Positions 16,840-25,701 are shown, counted from the stretch's first letter. The stretch is DNA of 64,000 nt from Sediminibacterium sp. (GCA_017537025.1 JAFWCB010000008.1:62001-126000), one strand, 5' to 3'. The notes: generated by a model from the letters alone, not told the origin. Numbers and translations are program-made.

Positions 16840-17536
16840 GATCATTATCATCACAGGCGCATCCAAAGGAATCGGAAGAGCCATAGCAGAAAAATTTGCA
16901 GCTGCTAATGCTACTTTATTGCTTTGTAGTAGGGGTGAAAAATCTTTATACGACACCGTACAAGACCTGCAGACGCAATACCCCAACGCCTTAGTTAAAG
17001 GAAGGCCCACAGATATGGCAGTTAGGGAAGAGATAAAAGCATTCGCAGAGTGGTGTTTGCAACAAGGTACTCCCGATATATTAGTGAATAATGCCGGCCA
17101 ATTCATTCCCGGTGCTATTCATGAAGAAGAGGAAGGATTACTGGAGCAAATGATCAATACCAATCTTTATAGTGCCTATCATCTTACCCGCGATATTTTG
17201 CCCGCTATGCTTGCAGCAAAAGCTGGCCATATTTTTAATATTTGCTCTATTGCCTCTTTGCAGGCTTATGCTAATGGAGGTAGCTATAGTATCAGCAAAT
17301 TTGCTTTATTAGGATTTAGTAAAAATTTGAGAGAAGAACTCAAACCAAAAGGTATAAAAGTTACTGCTGTAATGCCCGGTGCAACGATGAGTAATAGCTG
17401 GAGTGGCTCTAATATAGACCCTAAACGAATTATGGAAGCCAAGGATATCGCATCCATGGTATATACGGCAACTCATTTATCGCCTATGGCTGTTGTAGAA
17501 GATATTGTACTTCGCCCACAATTGGGCGATCTATAG
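16838..17536 (+). CDS. Short-chain dehydrogenase/reductase
   Basis: Classical SDR of 232 residues: cofactor motif TGASKGIGRA (residues 6-15), NNAG (84-87), catalytic Ser137 in NICSIAS, and Tyr150 with Lys154 in YSISK. PGATMSNSW follows. An NADP preference is suggested by Arg32 after the second strand (CSRGEKS). The substrate is unknown. The ATG lies at the very end of a heptamer array and diverges from the HAD gene. Confidence 0.9.
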   Translation: MIIIITGASKGIGRAIAEKFAAANATLLLCSRGEKSLYDTVQDLQTQYPNALVKGRPTDMAVREEIKAFAEWCLQQGTPDILVNNAGQFIPGAIHEEEEGLLEQMINTNLYSAYHLTRDILPAMLAAKAGHIFNICSIASLQAYANGGSYSISKFALLGFSKNLREELKPKGIKVTAVMPGATMSNSWSGSNIDPKRIMEAKDIASMVYTATHLSPMAVVEDIVLRPQLGDL

Positions 17537-17609
17537 CTGTTAACAGTAACATAATGTACCGCTAACATTCACTTCACATTACGATGGGAACTTTACAAAA
17601 CCCTTCGTT

Positions 17610-18467
17610 ATGGAACGTAGAGATTTGGACGTGGTAGTAATGAGTGATCTTCATTTGGGAACCTATGGCTGTCACGCTACAGAAATTGTAAACTACCTCA
17701 AGAGCATCCAACCACAAATATTAGTGCTAAACGGCGATATCATTGATATCTGGCAGTTTAATAAAAGATATTTCCCGGTATCTCATATGCAGGTGATTAA
17801 AGAAATCATGAACTTATTGAGTAAGGGAACAAGGGTTATTTATATTACCGGTAATCATGATGAAGTGCTGCGCCGATACAGTGATATGACCATGGGTAAT
17901 TTTCAACTTACCGATAAAGTGGTTATGGAGATCAATGGAAAAATGACATGGATTTTCCATGGTGATGTATTTGATGCAACCACAAAAGGAAGCGCTAAAC
18001 TTTTAGCTAAACTGGGTGGACACGGCTACGATTTACTGATACTCATCAATAGCTTTATTAACTGGTGCCTGAAAGCTATGGGTAAGGAGAAAATGAGTTT
18101 TAGTAAAAAAGTTAAAAACGGTGTGAAGAAAGCAGTTGCCTGGATTGGTGATTTTGAACAAACAGCAGCGGAATTAGCTATTGAGAAAAAATATGATTAT
18201 GTTATCTGCGGGCATATTCATCAACCACAAAAAAGAGAAATTACTACTAAAGATGGCTCTGTAACTTACTTAAACAGCGGTGATTGGATTGAAAATTTAA
18301 CTGCTTTGGAATATGTACACAATGAATGGACAATTTTCCAATACGATGAAAAACAATTTGCCAAGCAAGCAGCACCAGTAGTTACCATGGAAAAGAAGTT
18401 GCCGCAACTCAATGTAGTAACCGATGAGATAGCTTTATTTATTCATTCACTAGCTATACAGTCATGA
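17610..18467 (+). CDS. UDP-2,3-diacylglucosamine pyrophosphatase-like metallophosphoesterase
   Basis: Calcineurin-like phosphoesterase of the LpxH-type group. Metal ligands appear in order as SDLHLG, NGDIIDIW, GNHDEVLRRY, FHGDVFD and CGHIHQPQ. The length of 285 residues is longer than E. coli LpxH (about 240), with an insert around residues 130-190 including the basic KKVKNGVKKAV. Lipid A precursor hydrolysis is plausible but not proven. It overlaps the next glycosyltransferase by 4 bases (ATGA), so the two probably act in one envelope pathway. Confidence 0.8.
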   Translation: MERRDLDVVVMSDLHLGTYGCHATEIVNYLKSIQPQILVLNGDIIDIWQFNKRYFPVSHMQVIKEIMNLLSKGTRVIYITGNHDEVLRRYSDMTMGNFQLTDKVVMEINGKMTWIFHGDVFDATTKGSAKLLAKLGGHGYDLLILINSFINWCLKAMGKEKMSFSKKVKNGVKKAVAWIGDFEQTAAELAIEKKYDYVICGHIHQPQKREITTKDGSVTYLNSGDWIENLTALEYVHNEWTIFQYDEKQFAKQAAPVVTMEKKLPQLNVVTDEIALFIHSLAIQS

Positions 18468-19504
18468 AAATACTATACGCAGTACAAGCAACCGGTAATG
18501 GACATATCAGTAGGGCTATTGAACTCTTACCTTTTATTCAGCAGTATGGAGAGGTAGATATTTTTTTAAGTGGAAGTAACAGCCATCTACAAACCGAACT
18601 ACCTATAAAGTATAGAAGCAAAGGGTTGAGTTTATTTTATGGAAATAAAGGAGGGCTCGATTATTGGAAAATGTTGAAGGATTGTAGCATACTTTCTGTT
18701 TGGAAAGAAGCCCAAGCATTGCCTGTTGAAAAATATGATGTTGTATTAAATGATTTTGATTGTATTACGGCATTAGCCTGTAAGCTGAAAGGGAAGCCCA
18801 GCATAGGTTTTGGACATCAGGCCAGTTTTCAAAGCAACCTAACCCCACGTGCCCCAAAGAAAGATTTTGCGGGCGAATGGGTGTTACAACACTATGCTAA
18901 AGCCAGCGCCTATGTTGGATTACATTTTGATGCATACGACGATTTTATCGTTTCTCCTATTTTAAAATCTAATATCCTTACCGCAAACTCTATTAATAAA
19001 AAACATATAACAGTTTATCTATCTCATTATAGTGATGATGTATTAATGCATTATTTGCATCAACACCCCGATATACAGTTTGAGGTATTCTCTAAGAAAA
19101 TACCAGTACCTACGCGCATAAAAAACATACAATTCATACCTATATCGAATGATGCTTTTACAAAAAGTATGATAGCGAGTGAAGGGGTTATAACAGGAGC
19201 CGGTTTTGAAACACCCGCCGAGGCTTTATATCTAGGTAAGAAACTTTTATGTTTACCTATTAGGGGGCAATACGAACAACTATGTAATGCTGAGGCACTT
19301 AAAAAATTCGGAGTTACAATCGTAGATAAAATTGATACAGCGTTTGTTGGTCATGTTGCTACCTGGCTTTCTTCTTCAAACCCTACACCCTTAACCTTAC
19401 AACATACTACATACGAAATAGTACAGCGTGTTATGGAATTGGGGAGAGAGGCTAAAGGTATAAGCTTTGAGGTGGAAGGAGTAAATACTATGGAATTTAT
19501 ATAG
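18464..19504 (+). CDS. MurG-like glycosyltransferase family protein
   Basis: A 346-residue GT-B-fold protein opening MKILYAVQATGNGHISRAIE, with the glycine-rich acceptor loop typical of MurG-like and related glycosyltransferases. The C-terminal half has GVITGAGFETPAEALYLGKK and PIRGQYEQLCNA, the sugar-nucleotide binding region. No membrane segment is present. It is translationally coupled to the LpxH-like hydrolase. The sugar and acceptor are unknown. Confidence 0.82.
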   Translation: MKILYAVQATGNGHISRAIELLPFIQQYGEVDIFLSGSNSHLQTELPIKYRSKGLSLFYGNKGGLDYWKMLKDCSILSVWKEAQALPVEKYDVVLNDFDCITALACKLKGKPSIGFGHQASFQSNLTPRAPKKDFAGEWVLQHYAKASAYVGLHFDAYDDFIVSPILKSNILTANSINKKHITVYLSHYSDDVLMHYLHQHPDIQFEVFSKKIPVPTRIKNIQFIPISNDAFTKSMIASEGVITGAGFETPAEALYLGKKLLCLPIRGQYEQLCNAEALKKFGVTIVDKIDTAFVGHVATWLSSSNPTPLTLQHTTYEIVQRVMELGREAKGISFEVEGVNTMEFI

Positions 19505-19527
19505 TTTGATTGTAACTAATTATCCTT

Positions 19528-20442
19528 TTAGTTTGAACATGTTTTGATATAGAGATGGATAGCGGGTTTATGATATCTTTTCTCTTTTAAATAACGGCTT
19601 GGTAAAATCTGTATATCTTTAAATAAATCAAAACCTTCTTTTTCGTCAGTAACACTTGATCCTAGGAACCAGTTGTACTTAAAACGGAATTGTCTCGCTT
19701 CAATATCATCTTTTATCTCCTTGTATGCTTTAAAAATAGTAGAGGGGTAGATCATATCAAAGCCCAATACAATGCCTTTACTCCCGACAAAAATTCGCTT
19801 TTCAGGTATATCAATCTTATTCCAGCCATTTTTGTGTACAGCTACAATAATATTAGTATCAGTAATGTCTTTGCCTGGTTCTTTTTTCAATTCATCCCAT
19901 TCATACCAATGTATCCTTAGTTTGGCATCAGGTTGTTTTACTGAGCTTGCATAAAACTCAATGCTTGAAAGCCAACCCTCCTTACCGGTTTCATTCGGGT
20001 AAAAGCCTAATAATTTGATAGGTATATCGAAGCCTGCGCCATTCGAAGATTGAATGGTTCCATATTTATCCGTAATGCGGATTATCTCTTCTTCCTTACA
20101 ATCGCTAACAATTACCTCCCTTAACTGAAAAAAACTACGCTCTAATAGTATCTGATTCGAAGCCGCTAACATACTTCCGGTAACCAGCAATTTTTTATAA
20201 TTAATAAAACTAATTTCAAGGCTATCGTTTTGTTGAATCAGTTTTTCTTCAAGAAAAAGAGTACCGATACTATCGCTATAGCATACTTTACTTTCTTTTA
20301 TTAGTAGTACGGTTGCATAAGCCAACGGCTCTTTGGTTTGTTTATCTTTTATGAATATCTGTTTAAATTGAGCATTTAGTAAATGCCCATGCACTATAAA
20401 GATGACAATAGTTATAAGTCGCCTGCCAATAAAACTTGCCAT
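19528..20442 (-). CDS. Exported protein with carboxypeptidase-regulatory-like domain
   Basis: A 304-residue protein with an N-terminal signal (RRLITIVIFIVHGHLLNAQ) and then FIKDKQTKEPLAYATVLLI, the start of a carboxypeptidase D regulatory-like beta-sandwich common in Bacteroidota surface proteins. The remainder, containing FYPNETGKEGWLSSIEFYAS and FDMIYPST, looks like a second beta-rich domain of unknown function. No TonB barrel follows. The start overlaps the 3' end of the flavin reductase-like gene by 31 bases. Confidence 0.7.
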   Translation of the reverse strand: MASFIGRRLITIVIFIVHGHLLNAQFKQIFIKDKQTKEPLAYATVLLIKESKVCYSDSIGTLFLEEKLIQQNDSLEISFINYKKLLVTGSMLAASNQILLERSFFQLREVIVSDCKEEEIIRITDKYGTIQSSNGAGFDIPIKLLGFYPNETGKEGWLSSIEFYASSVKQPDAKLRIHWYEWDELKKEPGKDITDTNIIVAVHKNGWNKIDIPEKRIFVGSKGIVLGFDMIYPSTIFKAYKEIKDDIEARQFRFKYNWFLGSSVTDEKEGFDLFKDIQILPSRYLKEKRYHKPAIHLYIKTCSN

Positions 20443-21299
20443 GCTTCTATAACTTTATTTTGATTCAGTAAGTTCGCTGCATATTTATGAAGCTCTTGCT
20501 CCATTTCGGCCGGGTTGATAGCATAATATTGAATAATATTTTTGAGGGTATCGTCAGTGTAAGAAGGATCAACAACGGGTGTTTCGTTTATATTACCCAA
20601 CTGCCCCAAATGATTACCTGTTAGTATTTTACTATTACGAACACTTTCGGGTAATGCATCTATGCCAATTCCCAACTCCGTATTCGGCTTAGCCACTTTA
20701 AACATATTCTCTTTACTCACCTTGCAATACCAATCGCCTCCAAGTCTTGCTACCAATTCGATCTTTCCCTGATCAATCATTGTTTTATCTTCATTCAAAA
20801 TAGTATCATCTATATGCATCAATAATACTTCCGCAATTACTAACTGCCCGGCACCGCCTTGTTCCCCTAAACTCTTTGTTTCAAGTACTTTACATTCCAT
20901 TTTAATTTTCGCTTCTGCAACCATAGGGGGCTTAACCACTGATGCAGGTGTTTTAGTAAAGCCGGCTTTAATAAATTCATCTGTTCCTTTCGGGTATTCG
21001 CAACTCGATAAACTAACCTGCTGTACCATATTATAATCAACGATATTAATTACACATTCCGCAACTTCATAAATATTCTCTAAAGTATGTTTTAGGGTAT
21101 TATCCCTTCCTTTTCGTGACGGTGAAAAAACTACTATAGGCGGATTGGAAGAGAATAAATTAAAGAAACTAAACGGACTCAAATTCGGGTTTCCTTTTTT
21201 ATCGATGGTACTGGCAAAGCAAATAGGCCTTGGGGCAATGGCATGTTGGAGCCAGGCTTGTTTTTTGGAGATGGATAGAGTAGAAAAATCAACTGTCAT
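20412..21299 (-). CDS. Flavin reductase-like FMN-binding protein
   Basis: Member of the DIM6/NTAB flavin reductase family, 295 residues. The core is APRPICFASTIDKKGNPNL, SPFSFFNLFSSNPPIVVFSP and the later GQLVIAEVLLMHIDD; this split-barrel binds FMN. I start at the ATG at 21299 (MTVDFSTLS). An in-frame ATG at 21353 would begin inside the inverted repeat of the neighbouring GxxExxY cassette and adds repeat-encoded residues. It may reduce flavin or act as an oxidoreductase; the partner is unknown. Confidence 0.85.
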   Translation of the reverse strand: MTVDFSTLSISKKQAWLQHAIAPRPICFASTIDKKGNPNLSPFSFFNLFSSNPPIVVFSPSRKGRDNTLKHTLENIYEVAECVINIVDYNMVQQVSLSSCEYPKGTDEFIKAGFTKTPASVVKPPMVAEAKIKMECKVLETKSLGEQGGAGQLVIAEVLLMHIDDTILNEDKTMIDQGKIELVARLGGDWYCKVSKENMFKVAKPNTELGIGIDALPESVRNSKILTGNHLGQLGNINETPVVDPSYTDDTLKNIIQYYAINPAEMEQELHKYAANLLNQNKVIEAWQVLLAGDL

Positions 21300-21327
21300 A
21301 GTATAAATATAACATTTAAGTGAGTAA

Positions 21328-21357
21328 TTAACCACGAAGGCACGAAGACACAAAGAA
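21328..21357 (+). repeat. Left inverted repeat of the GxxExxY cassette
   Basis: It starts TTAACCACGAAGG and ends CACAAAGAA, made of octamers CACGAAGG, CACGAAGA and CACAAAGA. It lies between the cassette gene stop and the flavin reductase-like start. Confidence 0.85.
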
Positions 21358-21362
21358 AAAAA

Positions 21363-21752
21363 TCAATAACCGTTAATAATTCTCCTTATACCATTTTTTA
21401 ATAAGGGCACATTAAAATTGATAAGAAAACCTAGCCTTTTGTTCGCTAGTTTGAGATACGATAGTAATTGTGCTTGATGTACAGGAGCAATAATATCTAC
21501 CGCTTTTATTTCTATAATTATTTGTCCATTAACAAAAATATCAATATAGAAGTCTTTAGATAAAACATAGCCTTTATATTCAAGAGGAATTTTTTGTTGG
21601 GTAGTATGGGCAATATTTCTCAGTGCCAGCTCTTTTGAAAGACAATATTCATAAACAGACTCTAAAAGACCCGGTCCCATGTTTTTATGAACTTCAAATG
21701 AAGCATTAACTATTTCTTTTGCTAATGCTTCTAAATGGTCTTTAGTGTACAT
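21363..21752 (-). CDS. GxxExxY protein, PD-(D/E)XK nuclease-like
   Basis: A 129-residue protein with the GLLESVY signature (Gly28, Glu31, Tyr34) that names the GxxExxY family. FYIDIFVNGQIIIEIKA gives Asp71, Glu81 and Lys83 in PD-(D/E)XK spacing, and HQAQLLSYLK gives the following glutamine helix of RecB-like nucleases. The family is widespread, patchily distributed and of unknown function. Here it is bracketed by inverted repeats within a few bases of both its ends, unlike any other gene in the window. Nuclease activity is inferred from motif only. Confidence 0.88.
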   Translation of the reverse strand: MYTKDHLEALAKEIVNASFEVHKNMGPGLLESVYEYCLSKELALRNIAHTTQQKIPLEYKGYVLSKDFYIDIFVNGQIIIEIKAVDIIAPVHQAQLLSYLKLANKRLGFLINFNVPLLKNGIRRIINGY

Positions 21753-21753
21753 A

Positions 21754-21783
21754 TTCTTTGTGTCTTAGTGCCTTAGTGGTTAA
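21754..21783 (-). repeat. Right inverted repeat of the GxxExxY cassette
   Basis: On the - strand it reads TTAACCACTAAGG to CACAAAGAA, 28 of 30 identical to the left repeat. It ends one base upstream of the GxxExxY ATG, so it must also lie in the promoter or 5' leader. Confidence 0.85.
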
Positions 21784-21856
21784 AAGACAAAAGAATAAAA
21801 ATCATTTATTTTTTTTAACGTATATATACGCTAACAATATTGATTTTTCACGGTAT

Positions 21857-22861
21857 TTATTTTTTCAGCTTTAAAATCGAAAAATCTTCCTCCTCTTTTA
21901 CGATTGTGCTTTTCAATCTGCCTAATCCTTCAATTTCCATCTCTACCACATCACCGGGCAGTAGCCATTGTTCGCTATAATTAGGATCATTGAGTTTACC
22001 GGTACCATTTAATTCTAAGAAACAACCTGTACCCACTGTACCACTTCCAATGATATCTCCGGGATGTAAAGTAACACCATAGGCACACCGCTCTATGATT
22101 TCTGCGAAAGTCCAATCCATATCGCCTAGATTCCCCTCACTCACTTGTATATCATTCACCCAACATTTCATGGATAAATTCCAAGCCTTACCCGTATGAT
22201 TTTCCTTACAAGCAACTTCATAGTTTTCTAATTCATCTAAAGTAACCAAGCAGGGACCAATGACCGTTGAAAAATCTTTTCCTTTAGCCGGCCCCAAGTT
22301 TAATAACATTTCTTCCATTTGCAACCTACGTGCGCTCATATCATTCATGATCATGAGTCCGCCTATATAAGAATCGGCCTCTTCCGCTTTAATATTTCTT
22401 CCCGCTTTGCAAATTACAATAGCTGCCTCTAACTCAAAGTCAAGTTTCTCAAAATGGTCGGACATGCAAAGAATATCACCCGGACCTTGAATGCTATTAT
22501 GATTAGTAAAATAAAAAATGGGGTATTGATCGAATTCTGGGATCATGTCTACCTTACGATTTCTGCGTGCTGCCGCAACATGCTGTCTGAATGCATATCC
22601 ATCTCTGCATGAGGTTGGAAATGGAACAGGTGCTAGTAACTGGATGCTATTTAGGTCAATTCCCTTTTCCTTACCAATCCTTCCTTCTGTAATCGCCGTA
22701 TTGGTTTTTTGGGCAATAGGAAACATTTCCTCCCAGTACTGTAAGAACATATTCATACTATTCGGCAGCTCGGGATGTACTAAATCACAATCGAATAAAA
22801 ATCCATCAACTAAAAATGCCAACTGATCATGGCCATTATTTAAATAAGAAACAAGTTTCAT
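21857..22861 (-). CDS. Fumarylacetoacetate hydrolase family protein
   Basis: FAH-fold hydrolase of 334 residues. DFELEAAIVI supplies the metal-binding glutamates and GGLMIMNDMSARR the aspartate. DIIGSGTVGTGCFLE and PGDVVEMEIEGLG are C-terminal family blocks. In Bacteroidota this long form is usually linked to tyrosine or aromatic degradation, but no hmgA or maiA is adjacent here, so the substrate is uncertain. A 7+7 palindrome lies immediately upstream of the ATG. Confidence 0.88.
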   Translation of the reverse strand: MKLVSYLNNGHDQLAFLVDGFLFDCDLVHPELPNSMNMFLQYWEEMFPIAQKTNTAITEGRIGKEKGIDLNSIQLLAPVPFPTSCRDGYAFRQHVAAARRNRKVDMIPEFDQYPIFYFTNHNSIQGPGDILCMSDHFEKLDFELEAAIVICKAGRNIKAEEADSYIGGLMIMNDMSARRLQMEEMLLNLGPAKGKDFSTVIGPCLVTLDELENYEVACKENHTGKAWNLSMKCWVNDIQVSEGNLGDMDWTFAEIIERCAYGVTLHPGDIIGSGTVGTGCFLELNGTGKLNDPNYSEQWLLPGDVVEMEIEGLGRLKSTIVKEEEDFSILKLKK

Positions 22862-22877
22862 AAGGCAAGTTTGCCTT
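22862..22877. promoter_or_regulatory. Palindrome directly upstream of the FAH-family gene
   Basis: AAGGCAA (22862-22868) and TTGCCTT (22871-22877) are perfect inverted arms separated by two bases, beginning at the base next to the - strand ATG. Its position fits an operator or a short 5' leader hairpin that could cover the start codon. The TTATTTTCG just upstream is a poor match to a -7 element. Confidence 0.35.
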
Positions 22878-22904
22878 GCGAAAATAAGTGAATTCTAGTG
22901 TTAT

Positions 22905-23189
22905 TTACCAGCTATCTTCCGGCTTATCTGGCGGTGCTTGTTTGTATTTTTCTTTTGCAATTTTTTTTTCTGATTGTCTGGTGATAATAGCATCAGCTAT
23001 CAGATTGGCAGCGTTAATGTCGCTTCTATTTTCCAATAAATCTCTAATCTTATGTTCAGATACATCTATTCTATATAAGACATATATCAATCTTTCAAAA
23101 TCGTTTATGATTAAATAGTTAATAGTATCAATCAATTCCTGTTTACTCAATTGATCTACCGTGGCAATATCTAAATTGTATTCAATCAC
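22905..23189 (-). CDS. Conserved-looking hypothetical protein
   Basis: A 94-residue, mostly helical acidic/basic protein, MIEYNLDIATVDQLSKQELI onward, with no signal peptide or membrane segment and a charged C-terminal tail KYKQAPPDKPEDSW. I do not recognise a family. It starts 9 bases downstream of the stop of the TIGR02757 gene on the same strand, so the two are probably co-transcribed. Confidence 0.7.
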   Translation of the reverse strand: MIEYNLDIATVDQLSKQELIDTINYLIINDFERLIYVLYRIDVSEHKIRDLLENRSDINAANLIADAIITRQSEKKIAKEKYKQAPPDKPEDSW

Positions 23190-23198
23190 TTCACTAAG

Positions 23199-23966
23199 TT
23201 AATATTTCTCCATTACGCCTAATCCAAATAAAGCAAAGTCGTATTTTACCGGGTCATGAGCGTCAAGTTTGCGTAAATAGGTAGTTAATTCTTCCGCAGC
23301 CTGCCAATCTATTTGCTTACGCTCTAATAATCCGAAACGTTTTGCCACACGAGCTACATGTACATCGATCGGACAAATTAATTGACCCGGTTTTATCTTT
23401 TTCCATATTCCCAAATCAACACCTGATTTATCGTGCCTAACCATCCACCTTAAAAACATATTCAAGCGTTTGCAGGTTGACCCTTTTGCAGGATTAGCAA
23501 TATGTTTATGAGTACGAGCAGGCGCATCCGGTAAAGAAAAGAAATACTGATGAAATTGTACTAATGCATCATAGATAGTATCAGGTTTTTTACCGCCGGG
23601 TAGGAAAGCATGCTCTAATGAATTATGATAGGTATAGTGATGACGAAAGAATGTTATACAATAGAGTAAATCTGTTGCATTAAAAGTTCGATGCTTAAAG
23701 CTTAGTAATTTCTGCAAATCGGTTTTACCGGCATGTAAGCAAAATTGATATGGTTGCATATCCATCCATTGCATGAGCTCCTTAGATTTATTGATAATCG
23801 TGGTTCTATTACCCCAAGCAAAAATAGCTGCGAAAAAAGCGCTTATTTCAATATCGGGTTTTTGTGAAAATAAATGTGGAATACAAACAGGATCGTTGGG
23901 AACAAAAGATACCTGATTATATTCTGCCACTTTTTTATTAAAAAAATCAATAAGCGATGCTTGCAT
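23199..23966 (-). CDS. TIGR02757/DUF2400 family protein
   Basis: A 255-residue protein with the family pattern: NDPVCIPHLFSQKPDIEISAF near residue 24, FFAAIFAWGNRTTIINK, then NMFLRWMVRHDKSGVDLGIW and CPIDVHVARVAKRFGLLERK. The helical repeat and VHVARVAKR motif are reminiscent of helix-hairpin-helix DNA glycosylases, but the function is not known. It is followed by the 94-residue hypothetical gene and preceded by a cystathionine synthase-like gene one base away. Confidence 0.85.
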   Translation of the reverse strand: MQASLIDFFNKKVAEYNQVSFVPNDPVCIPHLFSQKPDIEISAFFAAIFAWGNRTTIINKSKELMQWMDMQPYQFCLHAGKTDLQKLLSFKHRTFNATDLLYCITFFRHHYTYHNSLEHAFLPGGKKPDTIYDALVQFHQYFFSLPDAPARTHKHIANPAKGSTCKRLNMFLRWMVRHDKSGVDLGIWKKIKPGQLICPIDVHVARVAKRFGLLERKQIDWQAAEELTTYLRKLDAHDPVKYDFALFGLGVMEKY

Positions 23967-23967
23967 A

Positions 23968-25107
23968 TTAAGCTAATGCCTGCTCCAAATCGGCAATAAG
24001 GTCATCTGCATCTTCTATACCCACACTCAACCGAATTAAGGTATCTGTTAATCCATTGGCAATTCGTTTTTCGCGAGGAATAGATGCGTGCGTCATAGAG
24101 GCGGGGTGGTTGATTAAGCTTTCCACACCTCCTAAACTCTCTGCCAAAGAGAATAGATGTGTAGCGGATAAGACTTTTTTAGCGGCTTCGAGGGTATCGT
24201 TTTTTAATTCAAAAGATAGCATGCCACCAAAATCACGCATTTGTTTTTTTGCGATAGCGTAATTCGGATGATCTTCAAAACCGCACCAATACACTTTTGC
24301 AACGGCCGGATGGTTACGCAGCCAGTGGGCAATTTTTTGTCCGTTTTCGCAGTGGCGCTGCATACGTAAGTGTAATGTTTTTATGCCTCTTAAAACTAAA
24401 AAGCAATCCATCGGCCCGGGAACGGCACCGGAACTTTTTTGAATGAAATAGAGTTGTTCGCGCAAACTATCATCGTTAACGATCAGGCAACCCTGGATTA
24501 CATCACTATGGCCGCCAAGATATTTGGTAGCGGAATGCATAACAATATCTGCGCCTAAATCTAAAGGGTTTTGCAGATAAGGAGAGGCAAAAGTATTATC
24601 TACACATAGCAAGGCATTATTGGCTTTTGCAATTTTTGCTACGCTTTCAATATCAGTAATATTCATCAATGGATTGGTTGGGGTTTCAATCCATATCAGT
24701 TTTGTTTTTGAAGAAACAGCTGCCTGAACAGCTTGAATATCTGTTGTATCAATATAGGTAAAAGTGATACCGAATTTCTCAAAAACCTTGCTGAATAATC
24801 TATAAGTACCACCATACATATCATTAGCAGCAATTACTTCATCACCCGGTGATAGTAATTTGATAACGGCATCTGTTGCTGCAACACCGCTGCTAAATGC
24901 TAGGCCGTGTTTACCATTTTCAATTTGCGCATAGGCTTCTTCCAAAGCTTTGCGGGTAGGGTTTTGGCTACGTGCGTATTCAAACCCTTTGTTTACTCCG
25001 GGAGCTTCCTGAACATAAGTAGAGGTTTGATAAATGGGTGTCATAATCGCACCGGTAGAAGGATCAGGCTCCATGCCTGCATGTATATATTTTGTGGCAA
25101 TCTTCAT
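23968..25107 (-). CDS. Cystathionine gamma-synthase/lyase family PLP enzyme
   Basis: Trans-sulfuration enzyme of the Cys/Met metabolism family. TPIYQTSTYVQ, YARSQNPTR, SGVAATDAVI and MYGGTYRLF mark the N-terminal half. The PLP lysine is in HSATKYLGGHSDVI, and SLGGVESLINHPASMTHAS is the C-terminal signature. The length is 379 residues. Sequence alone does not separate gamma-synthase from gamma-lyase. It follows the DUF2911 gene by 3 bases. Confidence 0.93.
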   Translation of the reverse strand: MKIATKYIHAGMEPDPSTGAIMTPIYQTSTYVQEAPGVNKGFEYARSQNPTRKALEEAYAQIENGKHGLAFSSGVAATDAVIKLLSPGDEVIAANDMYGGTYRLFSKVFEKFGITFTYIDTTDIQAVQAAVSSKTKLIWIETPTNPLMNITDIESVAKIAKANNALLCVDNTFASPYLQNPLDLGADIVMHSATKYLGGHSDVIQGCLIVNDDSLREQLYFIQKSSGAVPGPMDCFLVLRGIKTLHLRMQRHCENGQKIAHWLRNHPAVAKVYWCGFEDHPNYAIAKKQMRDFGGMLSFELKNDTLEAAKKVLSATHLFSLAESLGGVESLINHPASMTHASIPREKRIANGLTDTLIRLSVGIEDADDLIADLEQALA

Positions 25108-25110
25108 ACA

Positions 25111-25686
25111 TTAAGATATTTTTTTAGAAACAGTAATAGGTAAGCTGACTTTCACATCATCCCATAAAAATATGAGGTTTGCGGTATCGGCAGTATCATC
25201 AAAATAAATCGTGAAAAATTCTACAGTCTCGACGTTTTTTTCTGTTGGAATTTCTATTCTAATAACATCTTTTTTAGTATCATAAGTAAAGCTACCCCAA
25301 CAGAAATTATCTTTATTAAAGATCAATGTCCATTTAGTTTCAGTAGGTATGCAATATAAAGTATATCTCCCAGGGGATATCTTTTTGTCTCCCAGTTTTA
25401 CATTAGTAAAAAACTCAATCTCAGTAGCTTCATTAGCTCCCAAACGCCATAAGTCTCCATATTTAACAATACCTCCAAAAATTGTTCTGCCTCCTTTTGC
25501 AGGGCGACCATAAATAATTCGGGCAGTAGGCTGAGATTTAACTTTACCGCCCATTTTAAGAATAGGATAATTAGCCGGCCAATAACTCATATCCATAGGA
25601 GATTTGTCGAGCTCGGTTGGCTTTTGCTGTGCCAGTGCCATAAATGATAAGCCAATACAAAAAATACCTATTACCAATTTCTTCAT
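25111..25686 (-). CDS. DUF2911 family exported protein
   Basis: A 191-residue protein with a signal peptide (MKKLVIGIFCIGLSFMALAQ) and the DUF2911 pattern: SQPTARIIYGRPAKGGRTIFG, LWRLGANEATEIEF and GRYTLYCIPTE. The domain is a beta-rich periplasmic or surface module of unknown function. I place the start at 25686 because a TATCTTTG promoter element occupies 25702-25709, where a longer in-frame ATG (25704) would lie. Confidence 0.88.
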   Translation of the reverse strand: MKKLVIGIFCIGLSFMALAQQKPTELDKSPMDMSYWPANYPILKMGGKVKSQPTARIIYGRPAKGGRTIFGGIVKYGDLWRLGANEATEIEFFTNVKLGDKKISPGRYTLYCIPTETKWTLIFNKDNFCWGSFTYDTKKDVIRIEIPTEKNVETVEFFTIYFDDTADTANLIFLWDDVKVSLPITVSKKIS

Positions 25687-25701
25687 ATATAATGGTTTGC
25701 G

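Larger units (their letters stand above)
21328..21783. mobile_element. Candidate GxxExxY cassette bounded by 30-base inverted repeats
   Basis: The left repeat 21328-21357 and the right repeat 21754-21783 are inverted copies matching at 28 of 30 positions. The only difference is G in CACGAAG on the left against T in CACTAAG on the right, at two sites. The single gene inside fills the space: 5 bases from left repeat to stop codon and 1 base from start codon to right repeat. Each repeat is itself three octamers of form CACNAAGN. No target-site duplication is visible. Mobility is an inference. Confidence 0.5.

Noticed and set aside
17537-17546. CTGTTAACAG palindrome after the SDR stop
   Set aside because: A ten-base palindrome without loop or T run is expected by chance in this much AT-rich DNA.
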